Shown: positions 1-11,037, counted from the stretch's first letter. The stretch: DNA of 64,000 nt from Akkermansiaceae bacterium UBA2381 (GCA_002344215.1 DDSV01000018.1:160879-224878); one strand, 5' to 3'. The notes: generated by a model from the sequence alone, not told the origin. Numbers and translations: made by a program.

Positions 1-1
1 T

Positions 2-3000
2 GTCACCTTCGACCCGGGCACTGACTTCCAGGACCTCGCAGTCGGCGAGACTGCAACGGTGACTTTCACCTACACGACCGATACGGGCGCGACGGAGAAC
101 GTTACGGTAACAATCAACGGAGTGAACGATGCTCCGAGCGCGATTGACGACACCGAGACCACTGATCAGAACAGCGTGGTCAATATTGATCTGGTGGGCC
201 CCGCCGACTCGATCGGACCGGATAGCGACCCGGACGGAGATAGCCTGGTGATTTCGCAGATCAACGGCATCGCTGCCGGCGGAACGATTACGCTGGCCAG
301 CGGAGCGCTCGTCACGGTGAACGCGAATGGAACCGTCGACTACAATCCGAACGGTGTGTTTGATGCGCTCGATGCCGGGGAGACGGCCATCGATACCTTT
401 ACCTACACCATTTCGGACGGCAACGGAGGAACTGATACCGCGACTGCCACGGTAACGATCAACGGAGTCGAAGATGCGACCGTGACGGCTCCGGATACAG
501 CCGTGACGAACGAAGACAGCCCGGTCACGATCAATGTGTTGGCGAACGACAGTGATGTCGACTCAAGCGACATTCCGCTGGCGATTACCTCGGTGACCCA
601 GCCGGTTCTCGGATCGGTGACAAACAATGGTACGAATGTGACGTTTAACCCCGGTTCGGACTTCCAGAACCTGGCTGCCGGAGAAACCGCTACCGTAACA
701 TTTACCTACACGACTGATACCGGAGCGACCGAAAATGTCACGGTGACGATCAACGGACTGAACGACGGACCTGATGCAATCAACGACGCCCGGACGACGG
801 ACCAGGACACTGCCATCATCATTAGTGCTCTGGGCAACGACACCGACCCCGATGCGAGCGACGCCCTTGTTATCACCGGTGTTACCCAGCCTGCCAGGGG
901 AACGGTGACCTACAACGCCGGAAATCTTACCTTTGATCCCGGAAACGACTTTGACGATCTTGATGCGGGCGAGTCAGCGACGGTGACTTTCAATTACTCG
1001 ATCTCCGACGGAAACGGCGGAACTGACACCGCGACGATCACGGTGACAGTGAATGGAGTGGAAGACGCGACCGCTACGGCTCCCGATACGGCGGTCACAA
1101 GTGAAGACTCGCCTGTTACGATCAATGTACTGGCGAATGACAGCGATGCGGACACAAGCGACATCCCGTTGACGATTACCGCAGTGACCCAACCGGTTCT
1201 GGGATCCGTGGTCAATAATGGTAGCGACGTGACCTTCAACCCTGGTTCTGACTTCCAGTACCTCGCTGCTGGCGAAACGGCCACGGTAACTTTCACCTAC
1301 ACGACCGACACCGGCGCGACGGAGAACGTCACCGTAACGATCAACGGCGTGAACGACGGCCCCGATGCGATCGACGATGATCGCACGACCGATCAGGATA
1401 CGGCTCTCGTAATCAATGCCATCGGCAACGACACCGATGCGGATACGAGCGACGTTCTCCTCATCACCGGAGTCGACCAACCTGCCCGGGGTACGGCCTC
1501 GATCAATGGAAGCAACCAGATTGTGTTCGATCCAGGTAATGATTTTGACGATTTGGGAGCGGGAGAGACCGCGACCGTGACGTTCAACTATTCGATCTCT
1601 GACGGCAACGGAGGAACTGATACCGCGACGATCACCGTAACGATCAACGGGGTCGATGATGCCACCGTCACGGCTCCTGATGTTTCGGTCACGAACGAAG
1701 ATACTCCTGTGTTAATCGACGTGCTTGCCAACGACAGCGACGCGGATTCGAACGACAATCCGCTGGCAATCACCTCGGTGACCCAGCCAGTCCTCGGTTC
1801 GGTGGTAAACAACGGAACCAACGTCACCTTTAATCCGGGAACCGATTTCCAGGATCTGGCGGCCGGCGAGAGCGCGACGGTAACTTTCACCTATACGACG
1901 GACACCGGCGCGACCGAAAACGTTACCGTAACGATCAACGGGGTGAATGACGGCCCCGATGCGATCGATGATTCCCGGACCACCGATCAGAACACCGCGC
2001 TAACGATCAACGCCATCGGCAACGATACCGATGCGGACACAAGCGACGTGTTGCTTATCACCGGAGTCGATCAACCTTCCCTCGGAACTGCGGCTATAAA
2101 CGGAAGCAACCAGATCGTGTTCGATCCGGGCAATGATTTTGACTATTTGGGAGCGGGCGAGTCGGCGACCGTAACCTTCAACTATTCAATCTCTGACGGA
2201 AATGGGGGAACCGATACCGCGACGATCACCGTGACGATCAACGGGGTTGATGACGCCACCGTCACGGCTCCTGATGCGGCGGTGACAAATGAAGACGCCC
2301 CTGTCACGATCAATGTGCTGGCGAATGACAGCGACGCCGACTCAAGCGATATTCCGCTGACGATCGTCGGAGTGACTCAACCCGTTCTGGGCTCGGTGGT
2401 CAATAATGGCACCAACGTCACTTTCAATCCGGGTTCGGATTTCCAAAACCTTGCCGCCGGAGAAACGGCGACGGTGACCTTCACTTACACGACCGACACC
2501 GGAGCGACCGAAAACGTTACCGTGACCATCAACGGGGTGAATGACGGCCCCGATGCCATCGATGACGATCGGACAACTGATCAGGATACGGCTCTGGTAA
2601 TCGATGCCATCACAAACGACACCGACGTGGATACGAGCGACTCCTTGTTCATCACCGGAGTGGATCAACCTGCCCGTGGCACGGCCTCGATCAATGGAAG
2701 CAACCAGATTGTCTTTGATCCCGGTAACGATTTTGATGACCTTGACGCCGGGGAAACCGCGACGGTCACGTTCAACTACTCCATCTCCGATGGAAATGGA
2801 GGAACCGATACCGCGACGATCACGGTGACGATCAATGGAGTTGATGATGCAACGGTCACGGCCCCCGATGCGGCGGTGACAAATGAAGACGCCCCGGTCA
2901 CGATCAATGTGCTGGTGAATGACAGCGACGCCGACTCAAGCGACAATCCGCTGACGATTACCGCAGTGACGCAGCCAGTCCTCGGATCGGTGGTGAACAA

Positions 3001-6000
3001 TGGTACGAATGTGACTTTCAACCCGGGTTCGGACTTCCAGAACCTGGCGGCCGGCGAAAGCGCGACGGTGACCTTCACCTACACAACTGACACCGGAGCG
3101 ACCGAAAATGTCACGGTGACGATCAACGGGGTGAATGACGGACCCGATGCGATCGACGATAATCGCACGACCGACCAGAACACCGCGCTCACAATCAACG
3201 CGATCAGCAACGATACCGACGCGGATACGAGCGACGTGCTGCTCATCACCGGAGTCGACCAACCTGCCCGTGGCACAGCCTCAATCAACGGAAGCAACCA
3301 GATCGTGTTCGATCCCGGCAATGATTTTGATGATCTTGACGCCGGGGAAACCGCGACGGTCACGTTCAACTACTCCATCTCCGATGGAAATGGAGGAACC
3401 GATACGGCGACGATTACCATCACCGTCAACGGAGTCGAGGACGCAACCGTGACGGCTCCGGATACAGCCGTCACGAACGAAGACAGCCCGGTCACGATCA
3501 ACGTGTTGGCGAACGACAGTGATGTTGACTCAAGCGATATCCCGTTGACGATTACCTCGGTGTCCCAGCCAGTCCTCGGATCGGTGGTGAACAATGGTAC
3601 GAATGTGACTTTCAACCCGGGTTCGGACTTCCAGAACCTGGCGGCCGGCGAAAGCGCGACGGTGACCTTCACCTATACGACGGACACCGGCGCGACCGAA
3701 AACGTTACCGTAACGATCAACGGGGTGAATGACGGCCCCGACGCGATCGATGATGCCCGGACCACGGATCAAAACACCGTGCTCACGATCAATGCGATCA
3801 GCAACGATACCGATGCGGACACGAGCGACGTGCTGCTCATCACCGGAGTCGACCAACCTGCCCGTGGCACGGCCTCGATCGACGGAAGCAACCAGATCGT
3901 GTTCGATCCAGGCAATGATTTTGATGACCTGGGAGCGGGAGAGACCGCAACGGTTACCTTCAATTATTCGATCTCTGACGGAAACGGAGGAACCGATACC
4001 GCAACCATTACGGTGACAATCAACGGGATCGATGATGCCACCGTCACGGCTCCGGATGTCTCCGTCACGAACGAAGATACTCCCGTGTTAATCGACGTGC
4101 TTGCCAACGACAGCGACGCGGATTCGAACGACAATCCGCTGGCAATCACCTCGGTGACCCAGCCGGTTCTGGGATCAGTGGTGAACAACGGGACCGATGT
4201 CTCGTTCAATCCCGGATCTGATTTCCAATACCTCGCCGCCGGCGAAACGGCGACGGTGACCTTCACTTACACGACCGACACCGGAGCGACTGAGAATGTC
4301 ACGGTGACGATCAATGGGATAAATGACGGCCCCGATGCGATCGACGATGACCGTTCGACCGACCAGAACACTCCTCTCATCATCAATGCAATCTCGAATG
4401 ACACCGACCCCGATGGAAGCGACGTGCTTTTGATCATCGGTGTCGACCAGCCGGGTCAGGGTTCTGCCTCGATCAATGCGAGCAACCAGATTGTATTTGA
4501 TCCAGGCGATGATTTTGACAACCTGGGGGCGGGAGAATCCGCCACCGTGACCTTTAACTATTCCATTTCCGACGGGAATGGTGGCACGGACACCGCGACG
4601 ATCACCGTGACGATCAATGGGGTCGATGATGCGACGGTGACCGCTCCCGATGCAGCGACGACAAATGAAGACAGTCCGGTCACAATTGACGTTCTGGCAA
4701 ATGATAGCGACGCTGACACGAACGACAATCCGCTGATCATTACCTCGGTAACCCAGCCGGCTCTCGGGTCAGTGACCAACAATGGTTCCAATGTGACCTT
4801 TAACCCCGGTTCAGACTTCCAGAACCTGGCGGTCGGAGAAACTGCAACCGTCACCTTCACCTATACGACCGATACGGGTGCCACCGAGAATGTCGTTGTG
4901 ACCATCAACGGCGTAAACGATGGCCCGGATGCCGTCAACGACAGCAGTTCGACGGATCAGAACACCGTCGTGAATATCGATCTCTTGACCAATGACACTG
5001 ACGTGGATGGCGATTCTCTCTCGGTCGTCGTCATCAACGGCACCCCGGTTGCGCCGAACTCGACTGTCACTCTCCCGAGCGGAGCGATCGTGACCTTGTT
5101 TGCCAATGGAACGGTCGGATACGACCCCAACGGCCAGTTTGACAGCCTCGATACCGGAGAATCGGCGGCGGATAGCTTCACCTACGTGATCTCAGACGGA
5201 AACGGGGGTTCCGATGTGGCTACCGTCAATCTAACCATCAACGGAATCGAGGACGCCACGATCGCCGCTCCCGACGCAGCGACGACTGATGAAGAGAGCC
5301 CGGTCCTCGTCGATGTCCTTGCAAACGACTCAGACCCGGACGCTTCTGACAATCCGCTCACCATCAGCAGTGTGACCCAGCCTTTGAAGGGCAGCGTCAC
5401 GAACAACGGTGGCAATCTGACCTTTGACCCGGGAGCTGATTTCCAGGATCTCGGCGCAGGCGAAAGTGAGACCGTGACCTTTACCTACACCACTGACACC
5501 GGAATCACCGAAACAGTCACCGTTACGGTGAACGGGGTCGACGATCCGACGGTGACAGTCCCGGATGCCGCGACAACCTCCGAGGACGCTCCGGTCACGA
5601 TCAACGTGTTGACAAATGACTCGGATCCCGATGCAGCGGACAATCCCCTGACGGTCGGAAGCTTCACCCAGCCACTCAAGGGAAGCGTTACGAGCAACGG
5701 AACAAGCATCGTCTTTGATCCGGGCAGCGATTTCCAGACTCTCGCTACCGGCGAAACGGAAACCGTTACCTTCACCTACACCACCGATACAGGAACGACT
5801 GAAACCGTCACCGTGACCGTTACAGGAAGTGACGATGAGCCGATTGCAGTGAATGATGCCGATTCCACGGATCAGAACACGCTGGTGAACATCAACCTGC
5901 TCGGAAATGACAGCGATCCGGACGGAGATACACTGACGGTGACGAGCATCAACGGAGTCGGCGGCGGAACGATTACCCTGGCCTCCGGTGCGACCCTGAC

Positions 6001-9000
6001 CCTCCTCTCCAATGGTACGGTGAACTATGATCCCAACGGACAGTTTGATGATCTTGATGCCGGAGAATCGGCGACGGATACGTTTACCTATGTCATATCA
6101 GACGGCAACGGTGGTTCGGACACGGCGACGGTGACAGTAACGATCAACGGGGTCGAGGATCCTCTCGATGCCGGAAATGATGTGGCCACCACCTTCCAAT
6201 CCACCCCGATCTTCATCAACGCCCTGGCCAATGACTCGGATCCGGATGCCAACGACAATCCTCTGACAGTGACCGGAGTAACGGCCCCGGCGCTCGGTCT
6301 GGCCACCTTCACTTCCAGTGGAGTCGCCTTCGATCCCAATGGTGATTTTGATTACCTGAATGCCGGAGAATCCGCGACCGTCACGTTCAACTATACGGTG
6401 GAGAACGCGAGCGGGGATACCGATGTTGCCTCCGTCACCGTCACGGTTCTGGGAAGCAACGATCCGACGGTCACCAATCCGGACAGTGCCACGACGGGCG
6501 AAAATACCCCGGTCGCCATCAACGTCCTCGCGAATGACAGCGATCTTGATGCGAACGAGAACCCGCTCACGATTTCGTCGGTTACGCAGCCGACCCTCGG
6601 CACTGTGACCAATAACGGATCCAATCTCACCTTCAATCCCGGGGCCGCCTTTAACTACCTCGCCTCAGGGGAGAGTGCCACCGTATCATTCACCTACACA
6701 ACCAACACCGGCTCGACCGAGGATGTGACCGTGACGATTAACGGGGTGAATGATGCCCCTGATGCGGTCAACGACAGTCGATCGACAAGTCAGGGAACAC
6801 CGTTGGTCATCAACGCATTGGGTAACGACACTGATCCCGACACTTCCGACGTGCTTGTGATTACCGGAGTGACCCAGCCTGCCCTCGGCAGCGTTACGTT
6901 CACCTCGAGCAACCTGACCTTCAATCCCGGCACCGCATTCAACTATCTGGATGCCGGTCAATCCACCACCGTGACCTTCAATTACACCATCTCTGATGGC
7001 AATGGGGGATCCGATACAGCGACGGTCACGGTGACAGTAAATGGAGCGGAAGATCCGACCAACACCAACCCTGACACCGCGACCACCAACGAGGACACCT
7101 TGGTCGCAATCAGTGTGCTTGCGAATGACAGTGATGTGGATACAAGCGATAATCCCCTTTCCATTACGTCGGTGACCCAGCCCGCGCTCGGCCTCGTGAC
7201 TCACAACGGAACCACTGTCACCTTCAATCCGGACGGCGACTTTGAATCGCTTACGGTTGGTGAAACCGCGACGGTCACCTTTACCTACACCACCAATACG
7301 GGAGCCACTGAAGATGTCACCGTGACCATCACCGGCGTGAACGATGCCCCGGTAGCCAATGATGACATTGTCGTGAGCACCACGGATATTCTGCCAGTCA
7401 GCATCAACGTCATCTCAAATGACACCGATGTTGACGGCACGGTGGTCGCCTCCTCGGTGGATTTGAACCCCGGAACGCCGGGCATTCAGACTACCTTGAC
7501 GGTGGCCGGGCAAGGAACTTGGACTACTAACGGAGCGGGAGTCGTTACCTTTACCCCGACCGTGGGAATCGTCGATCAGCCGACGCCAATCACCTATCAA
7601 ATCACCGACAACAACGGCGGAACTTCGCAGGCAACGATCGATCTTAAATACAGCGCCGCTGACGTCTGGTTTGGCAACGATGAGTCGGGTAGTGTGAACA
7701 CTGCTGATTTCAACCAGTCACGCACCCTTATCTCCGGGGCCGCGAATCAGATGACTTTCGCTGCTGGTTCGATTGCCTTCAATGCGGCGCTGTTTACCTG
7801 GGCCGACGCCGGCTCGCAGCAGATGGAGTTGGGCCTTTCCTCAAACAAAACCACTTTCGTGAGCGATAGCTCAACCTACAGCCGGAACTACGCCGGGGGC
7901 ACCGACATTGGCGCTGGCATCGTCTATGGAACCCAGCAGATTCTCGCCTCGGTGGCTGCCAGACAGTTGGCGAATCATGCGAGGGCCGATGTGCCGCAGG
8001 TCATGGTCATTCTGACCGATGCCTCATCCAGCCAGATATTGAACGACACCAGTCTCCTCGCGGACGCCCAGGCCGCCAAGAATGCCGGGATCATTCTTGT
8101 CTTTGTGGCCATCCAGGAGGCTCAACAGGATCCCGTCGCGCTGGCTCGACTCGAGCAGGCCGCGTCGGTCGACGAAAATGGGGATCCCTTTGTCATTACC
8201 GCAGCCAACTACTCCGACATCGGACCCGCAACGATCGCTGACTTGCTTAATGAGATTAGGGAAGCTGCCGCGGCGGGTCTTCTTCCTCCGGTCGTGATTG
8301 ACATGGACGGCGATGGAACCGAGTTCCTCGACATCGACAACGGTATTCTCTTCGATGTCGACGGTGACGGCGATCTCGAGCAAGTGGCCTGGGCCGGCAA
8401 TGATGATGCTGTCCTTGTCTACGACGAAAACGGAAACGACAACGTCGACGGCGTCCACGAAATCTCCTTCGCCCGATACAGTGACAAACCGAATGCGACC
8501 GACCTTGATGGCCTGAGGCATTTTGACTCGAACAACGACCTCATTCTGGACGCTAATGACGCTGAGTTTGAATCCTTCAAGCTCTGGCAGGACCGGAACG
8601 GAAACGGCATCGTCGACGAGGGCGAAATGATGACTCTCAGCGAGGCTGGAATCAAATCGATCGAGCTCACCTCTGACGGGAACACTTACTACACCGCCGG
8701 AGGCGACGTGAAAGTGAACGGAACCGCCGTGGTGAACTACGAGGATGGATCTTCCGGAACCGCTGCGGATGCCGAGTTCGGTTATCGTGAGCTCATCGAG
8801 GCCGATGATTCCATCGAGATCCTGACCTCCGGGGGAGACGTGCTTGATCTGAGCAGCACGGCCAGCCCTGATCCGGGAAGTGAGCCGGTTGGTCCCGACC
8901 TGCTCGAACCCTCCGGAGGCGGAGCGTTTGAGCCCGTCGAAGGGGAATTCAGCGGTGCGCCGATGACCACCAACCTGGACGATGATCTTGCTACTGCCGG

Positions 9001-9016
9001 GGCGACCGTATCCTGA
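2..9016 (+). CDS. Giant repetitive calcium-binding adhesin with vWA domain, type I secretion substrate (5' end outside window)
   Basis: The reading frame is open at the window edge, so the true start lies upstream; about 3004 residues are visible. They consist of about 25 cadherin/Ig-like repeats of 95-115 residues with the signature NDSD/NDTD, an xFxYxxxD core and a closing NGVxD linker. Two subtypes alternate. One has a Thr-rich TTDTGATENV strand and the other has an SDGNGGTDTAT strand. After the repeats comes a von Willebrand A domain (about nt 7658-8250) with a complete MIDAS: DESGS, a Thr in GGTDIG, and an Asp in ILTDAS. Next is an EF-hand-like Ca-binding module (about nt 8290-8700: DMDGDG, DVDGDGD, DRNGNG) like those near the C-terminus of RTX adhesins. 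The tail is acidic and hydroxyl-rich. No GGxGxD nonapeptide repeats are seen. The exporter genes downstream support a cell-surface or biofilm adhesin. Its ligand is unknown. Confidence 0.9.
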   Translation, partial: VTFDPGTDFQDLAVGETATVTFTYTTDTGATENVTVTINGVNDAPSAIDDTETTDQNSVVNIDLVGPADSIGPDSDPDGDSLVISQINGIAAGGTITLASGALVTVNANGTVDYNPNGVFDALDAGETAIDTFTYTISDGNGGTDTATATVTINGVEDATVTAPDTAVTNEDSPVTINVLANDSDVDSSDIPLAITSVTQPVLGSVTNNGTNVTFNPGSDFQNLAAGETATVTFTYTTDTGATENVTVTINGLNDGPDAINDARTTDQDTAIIISALGNDTDPDASDALVITGVTQPARGTVTYNAGNLTFDPGNDFDDLDAGESATVTFNYSISDGNGGTDTATITVTVNGVEDATATAPDTAVTSEDSPVTINVLANDSDADTSDIPLTITAVTQPVLGSVVNNGSDVTFNPGSDFQYLAAGETATVTFTYTTDTGATENVTVTINGVNDGPDAIDDDRTTDQDTALVINAIGNDTDADTSDVLLITGVDQPARGTASINGSNQIVFDPGNDFDDLGAGETATVTFNYSISDGNGGTDTATITVTINGVDDATVTAPDVSVTNEDTPVLIDVLANDSDADSNDNPLAITSVTQPVLGSVVNNGTNVTFNPGTDFQDLAAGESATVTFTYTTDTGATENVTVTINGVNDGPDAIDDSRTTDQNTALTINAIGNDTDADTSDVLLITGVDQPSLGTAAINGSNQIVFDPGNDFDYLGAGESATVTFNYSISDGNGGTDTATITVTINGVDDATVTAPDAAVTNEDAPVTINVLANDSDADSSDIPLTIVGVTQPVLGSVVNNGTNVTFNPGSDFQNLAAGETATVTFTYTTDTGATENVTVTINGVNDGPDAIDDDRTTDQDTALVIDAITNDTDVDTSDSLFITGVDQPARGTASINGSNQIVFDPGNDFDDLDAGETATVTFNYSISDGNGGTDTATITVTINGVDDATVTAPDAAVTNEDAPVTINVLVNDSDADSSDNPLTITAVTQPVLGSVVNNGTNVTFNPGSDFQNLAAGESATVTFTYTTDTGATENVTVTINGVNDGPDAIDDNRTTDQNTALTINAISNDTDADTSDVLLITGVDQPARGTASINGSNQIVFDPGNDFDDLDAGETATVTFNYSISDGNGGTDTATITITVNGVEDATVTAPDTAVTNEDSPVTINVLANDSDVDSSDIPLTITSVSQPVLGSVVNNGTNVTFNPGSDFQNLAAGESATVTFTYTTDTGATENVTVTINGVNDGPDAIDDARTTDQNTVLTINAISNDTDADTSDVLLITGVDQPARGTASIDGSNQIVFDPGNDFDDLGAGETATVTFNYSISDGNGGTDTATITVTINGIDDATVTAPDVSVTNEDTPVLIDVLANDSDADSNDNPLAITSVTQPVLGSVVNNGTDVSFNPGSDFQYLAAGETATVTFTYTTDTGATENVTVTINGINDGPDAIDDDRSTDQNTPLIINAISNDTDPDGSDVLLIIGVDQPGQGSASINASNQIVFDPGDDFDNLGAGESATVTFNYSISDGNGGTDTATITVTINGVDDATVTAPDAATTNEDSPVTIDVLANDSDADTNDNPLIITSVTQPALGSVTNNGSNVTFNPGSDFQNLAVGETATVTFTYTTDTGATENVVVTINGVNDGPDAVNDSSSTDQNTVVNIDLLTNDTDVDGDSLSVVVINGTPVAPNSTVTLPSGAIVTLFANGTVGYDPNGQFDSLDTGESAADSFTYVISDGNGGSDVATVNLTINGIEDATIAAPDAATTDEESPVLVDVLANDSDPDASDNPLTISSVTQPLKGSVTNNGGNLTFDPGADFQDLGAGESETVTFTYTTDTGITETVTVTVNGVDDPTVTVPDAATTSEDAPVTINVLTNDSDPDAADNPLTVGSFTQPLKGSVTSNGTSIVFDPGSDFQTLATGETETVTFTYTTDTGTTETVTVTVTGSDDEPIAVNDADSTDQNTLVNINLLGNDSDPDGDTLTVTSINGVGGGTITLASGATLTLLSNGTVNYDPNGQFDDLDAGESATDTFTYVISDGNGGSDTATVTVTINGVEDPLDAGNDVATTFQSTPIFINALANDSDPDANDNPLTVTGVTAPALGLATFTSSGVAFDPNGDFDYLNAGESATVTFNYTVENASGDTDVASVTVTVLGSNDPTVTNPDSATTGENTPVAINVLANDSDLDANENPLTISSVTQPTLGTVTNNGSNLTFNPGAAFNYLASGESATVSFTYTTNTGSTEDVTVTINGVNDAPDAVNDSRSTSQGTPLVINALGNDTDPDTSDVLVITGVTQPALGSVTFTSSNLTFNPGTAFNYLDAGQSTTVTFNYTISDGNGGSDTATVTVTVNGAEDPTNTNPDTATTNEDTLVAISVLANDSDVDTSDNPLSITSVTQPALGLVTHNGTTVTFNPDGDFESLTVGETATVTFTYTTNTGATEDVTVTITGVNDAPVANDDIVVSTTDILPVSINVISNDTDVDGTVVASSVDLNPGTPGIQTTLTVAGQGTWTTNGAGVVTFTPTVGIVDQPTPITYQITDNNGGTSQATIDLKYSAADVWFGNDESGSVNTADFNQSRTLISGAANQMTFAAGSIAFNAALFTWADAGSQQMELGLSSNKTTFVSDSSTYSRNYAGGTDIGAGIVYGTQQILASVAARQLANHARADVPQVMVILTDASSSQILNDTSLLADAQAAKNAGIILVFVAIQEAQQDPVALARLEQAASVDENGDPFVITAANYSDIGPATIADLLNEIREAAAAGLLPPVVIDMDGDGTEFLDIDNGILFDVDGDGDLEQVAWAGNDDAVLVYDENGNDNVDGVHEISFARYSDKPNATDLDGLRHFDSNNDLILDANDAEFESFKLWQDRNGNGIVDEGEMMTLSEAGIKSIELTSDGNTYYTAGGDVKVNGTAVVNYEDGSSGTAADAEFGYRELIEADDSIEILTSGGDVLDLSSTASPDPGSEPVGPDLLEPSGGGAFEPVEGEFSGAPMTTNLDDDLATAGATVS
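476..5257 (+). repeat. Eight tandem units of about 594 bp inside the adhesin gene
   Basis: Each unit encodes one A-type plus one B-type cadherin-like repeat (197-198 residues). Unit starts that I located directly are at about 476, 1067, 1661, 2255 and 3443, and the others fall on the same 594-bp register. The last unit carries a longer B variant. Many segments are identical or nearly so between units at the DNA level. This makes copy-number change by recombination likely and assembly from short reads unreliable. Less regular repeats continue to about 7640. Confidence 0.85.
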
Positions 9017-9223
9017 TTTTTTTAGGCCGGGACCAGGGACAGTAGGCGAGGCGCTAAGTTATTAAAATTATTGAAAAGTTAATTAATTCAGTTAAACTGA
9101 GGGATCATTACCCTCCCTTCATCTTCAAAAGCGGCCTCGCTTGCTGATGCGGCCTACCGGAAAGGCGACTTTCAGGAGGCGATCCGCTTCCAGCGGGAGG
9201 CCGTTTCTGCGGAACCGGGCGGG

Positions 9224-10996
9224 GTGGACTCACTCAAGAGACTGGCCCTTTATTGCTACAGCGCCGGGGAACATGCCGGTGCCCTTGAGGCGCTCGGTCG
9301 ACTGAAGGCTCTTGTTCCGGAGGACCTCGAAGTCATCGAAAACATCGGGGTTATCCTGAGGCTTGGAGGCAGGACGGAGGAGGCGGTGGAGAATCTTCTC
9401 GAAGTGCACCGTCTTGATCCCGCCCGCGTCAATGTCTGTGATGCCCTGGCCCATTGTTATGCCAGTCTCGGCCGGGACGAGGAAATGCAGCGTTTCGGCC
9501 GACTCGCTCTGGAGTTGAAAGACCGCGAGGCGGCTGGACGGGTTCCCCTGCGAACCATCGCCGAAATCGCGCCGCCGCCCTTTGTTCCCGGTGAAAGGAA
9601 CCGCCACGTCATTTCATTCTCGCTGTGGGGGACGAACCCGCGCTACCTCCAGGGCGCACTCCGCAATGTCGTCGCGGCAATGGATGTTTACCCCGACTGG
9701 ATCTGCCGCTTCTACTGCGATGACTCCGTGCCCGTCGCGATTTTGGATCAGCTTCGGGTCAACGGGGCGGAAGTGGTCATGAGACCCCGACCCTCGGTTT
9801 TCTACGAAGGTCTCCTCTGGCGTTTTGAAGTCGTCAACGATCCCGGGATCTCCCACTTTCTCGTGCGGGATTGTGATTCCGTCGTGAATGTCAAAGAGCG
9901 GGTCGCGGTGGATGAGTGGCTGCAGTCCGGGAAGTGGTTTCATGCGATGCGGGATTTTGCCTCGCATACCGAGGTCATTCTCGCCGGAATGTGGGGAGGA
10001 GTCGCCGGGGTCCTGCCCGCCGTCGACGAACTGAGACGTGAGTTCAAGCCGCTCACGGCGCCCACCCGCACCTACGATCAGCACCTTCTCAGGGAATGTG
10101 TCTGGCCCATCGTGAGGCAGAGTGTTCTCATCCATGACAGTGTCTATACCGCCTGTCTCGGCAGTATCGCTTTCCCCCGCTTCGGTACTCTTCCGCCGAA
10201 ACATCATGTCGGACAGAACGAGGCCGCCGTCAGACCGATGTCCCTCAACGCGGGTCCGATGTCGACTAACAAAACACCTATGGAGAAATCACGGAGTTCC
10301 CTCTTTGTTCTCACGGGCTTGAATGAGGAGGCGATTCTGCACCTCGGAGGACTCCTGCAGGGATTGAGCGGAGTGCAATGTTACCTGGAAACCGGTATCT
10401 CCCGGATGCGGGAGAAGGCGGAAGAGTATGCCGGGGATATCTACGCGGAGGCATCTCCCGCGCCAAAGGGAGTCGATACCCTCGCCCGCCGGATTCTGAG
10501 AGATTCTCTCGAGGGGCTCATCGTCGATGGCGGCGGAAAGCTGGTCGGATTTGTTGAGGCGGGCGGGCGCATCGAGTCGCTCCTGCCGCTCCGCGAAGAC
10601 TTTGACCTGAAGATCCTGTGTGTCATCCGGGATCCGCGGGATGTCGCCAGTGCCGGAAGGATCACGGCAGCAGGGGAATGCGAGGAACTGGCGGACGGCT
10701 GGGTTCTTCACTTGCAGGAGATTGCCGCGGCCAACCACAAAAATCCGGGTCTGATAGAAATCGTCCGCTACGAGGACCTCGACGAAAGCGGTTTCGCGAG
10801 GACCTTTGATCGGGTCTGCCGTTTTCTCGGGATCAAGGCCGCCGCTTCCCCTCCGGCGCCCGGCCGGATTGATGCCATGAAGCCACTTCCCGCCGAGCTG
10901 CTCGCGGTGATCGAGGCCAGGGCCTCCTCGTTTCTGACAAAACTCCGCTATCCTGCCCGTAGTCTCTCGGAGCTTGAGACAACCCTGCATTCCTGA
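9224..10996 (+). CDS. TPR / glycosyltransferase-like / sulfotransferase-like fusion protein (start uncertain)
   Basis: From the GTG at 9224 the protein has 590 residues. Residues 1-110 form TPR repeats. Residues of about 126-340 resemble a GT-A-type nucleotide-sugar transferase with a DxD-like motif (RDCDS, near residue 216). Residues of about 355-590 resemble a sulfotransferase, with the 3'-phosphate-binding motif RDPRD (near 469) and a following RYEDL, but the usual P-loop-like PKxGTT motif is degraded. The same frame upstream of 9224 still reads as a TPR helix pair (SLADAAYRKGDFQEAI) back to a stop at 9098-9100, with no ATG, GTG or TTG, so the true start may be a rare ATT/ATC near 9104-9107. 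The gene lies between the adhesin and its exporter. A role in modifying the adhesin or surface polysaccharide is inferred from position only. Confidence 0.75.
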   Translation: MDSLKRLALYCYSAGEHAGALEALGRLKALVPEDLEVIENIGVILRLGGRTEEAVENLLEVHRLDPARVNVCDALAHCYASLGRDEEMQRFGRLALELKDREAAGRVPLRTIAEIAPPPFVPGERNRHVISFSLWGTNPRYLQGALRNVVAAMDVYPDWICRFYCDDSVPVAILDQLRVNGAEVVMRPRPSVFYEGLLWRFEVVNDPGISHFLVRDCDSVVNVKERVAVDEWLQSGKWFHAMRDFASHTEVILAGMWGGVAGVLPAVDELRREFKPLTAPTRTYDQHLLRECVWPIVRQSVLIHDSVYTACLGSIAFPRFGTLPPKHHVGQNEAAVRPMSLNAGPMSTNKTPMEKSRSSLFVLTGLNEEAILHLGGLLQGLSGVQCYLETGISRMREKAEEYAGDIYAEASPAPKGVDTLARRILRDSLEGLIVDGGGKLVGFVEAGGRIESLLPLREDFDLKILCVIRDPRDVASAGRITAAGECEELADGWVLHLQEIAAANHKNPGLIEIVRYEDLDESGFARTFDRVCRFLGIKAAASPPAPGRIDAMKPLPAELLAVIEARASSFLTKLRYPARSLSELETTLHS

Positions 10997-11037
10997 CGGT
11001 TTCTCTACGGAGAAAATAGCGAAAGTTGAAAGATTAA

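Noticed and set aside
403..7600. Many antisense ORFs opposite the adhesin repeats
   Set aside because: They repeat with the same period as the sense repeats, encode no known domain and arise from codon bias in the repetitive gene.
8700..9016. RTX GGxGxD nonapeptide repeats at the adhesin C-terminus
   Set aside because: No such nonapeptides are present; the calcium sites are of the DxDxDG EF-hand-like type instead.
9060..9100. Promoter for the TPR fusion gene (TTGAAA at 9071)
   Set aside because: The region is AT-rich, but no acceptable -10 box lies at a normal spacing from TTGAAA.
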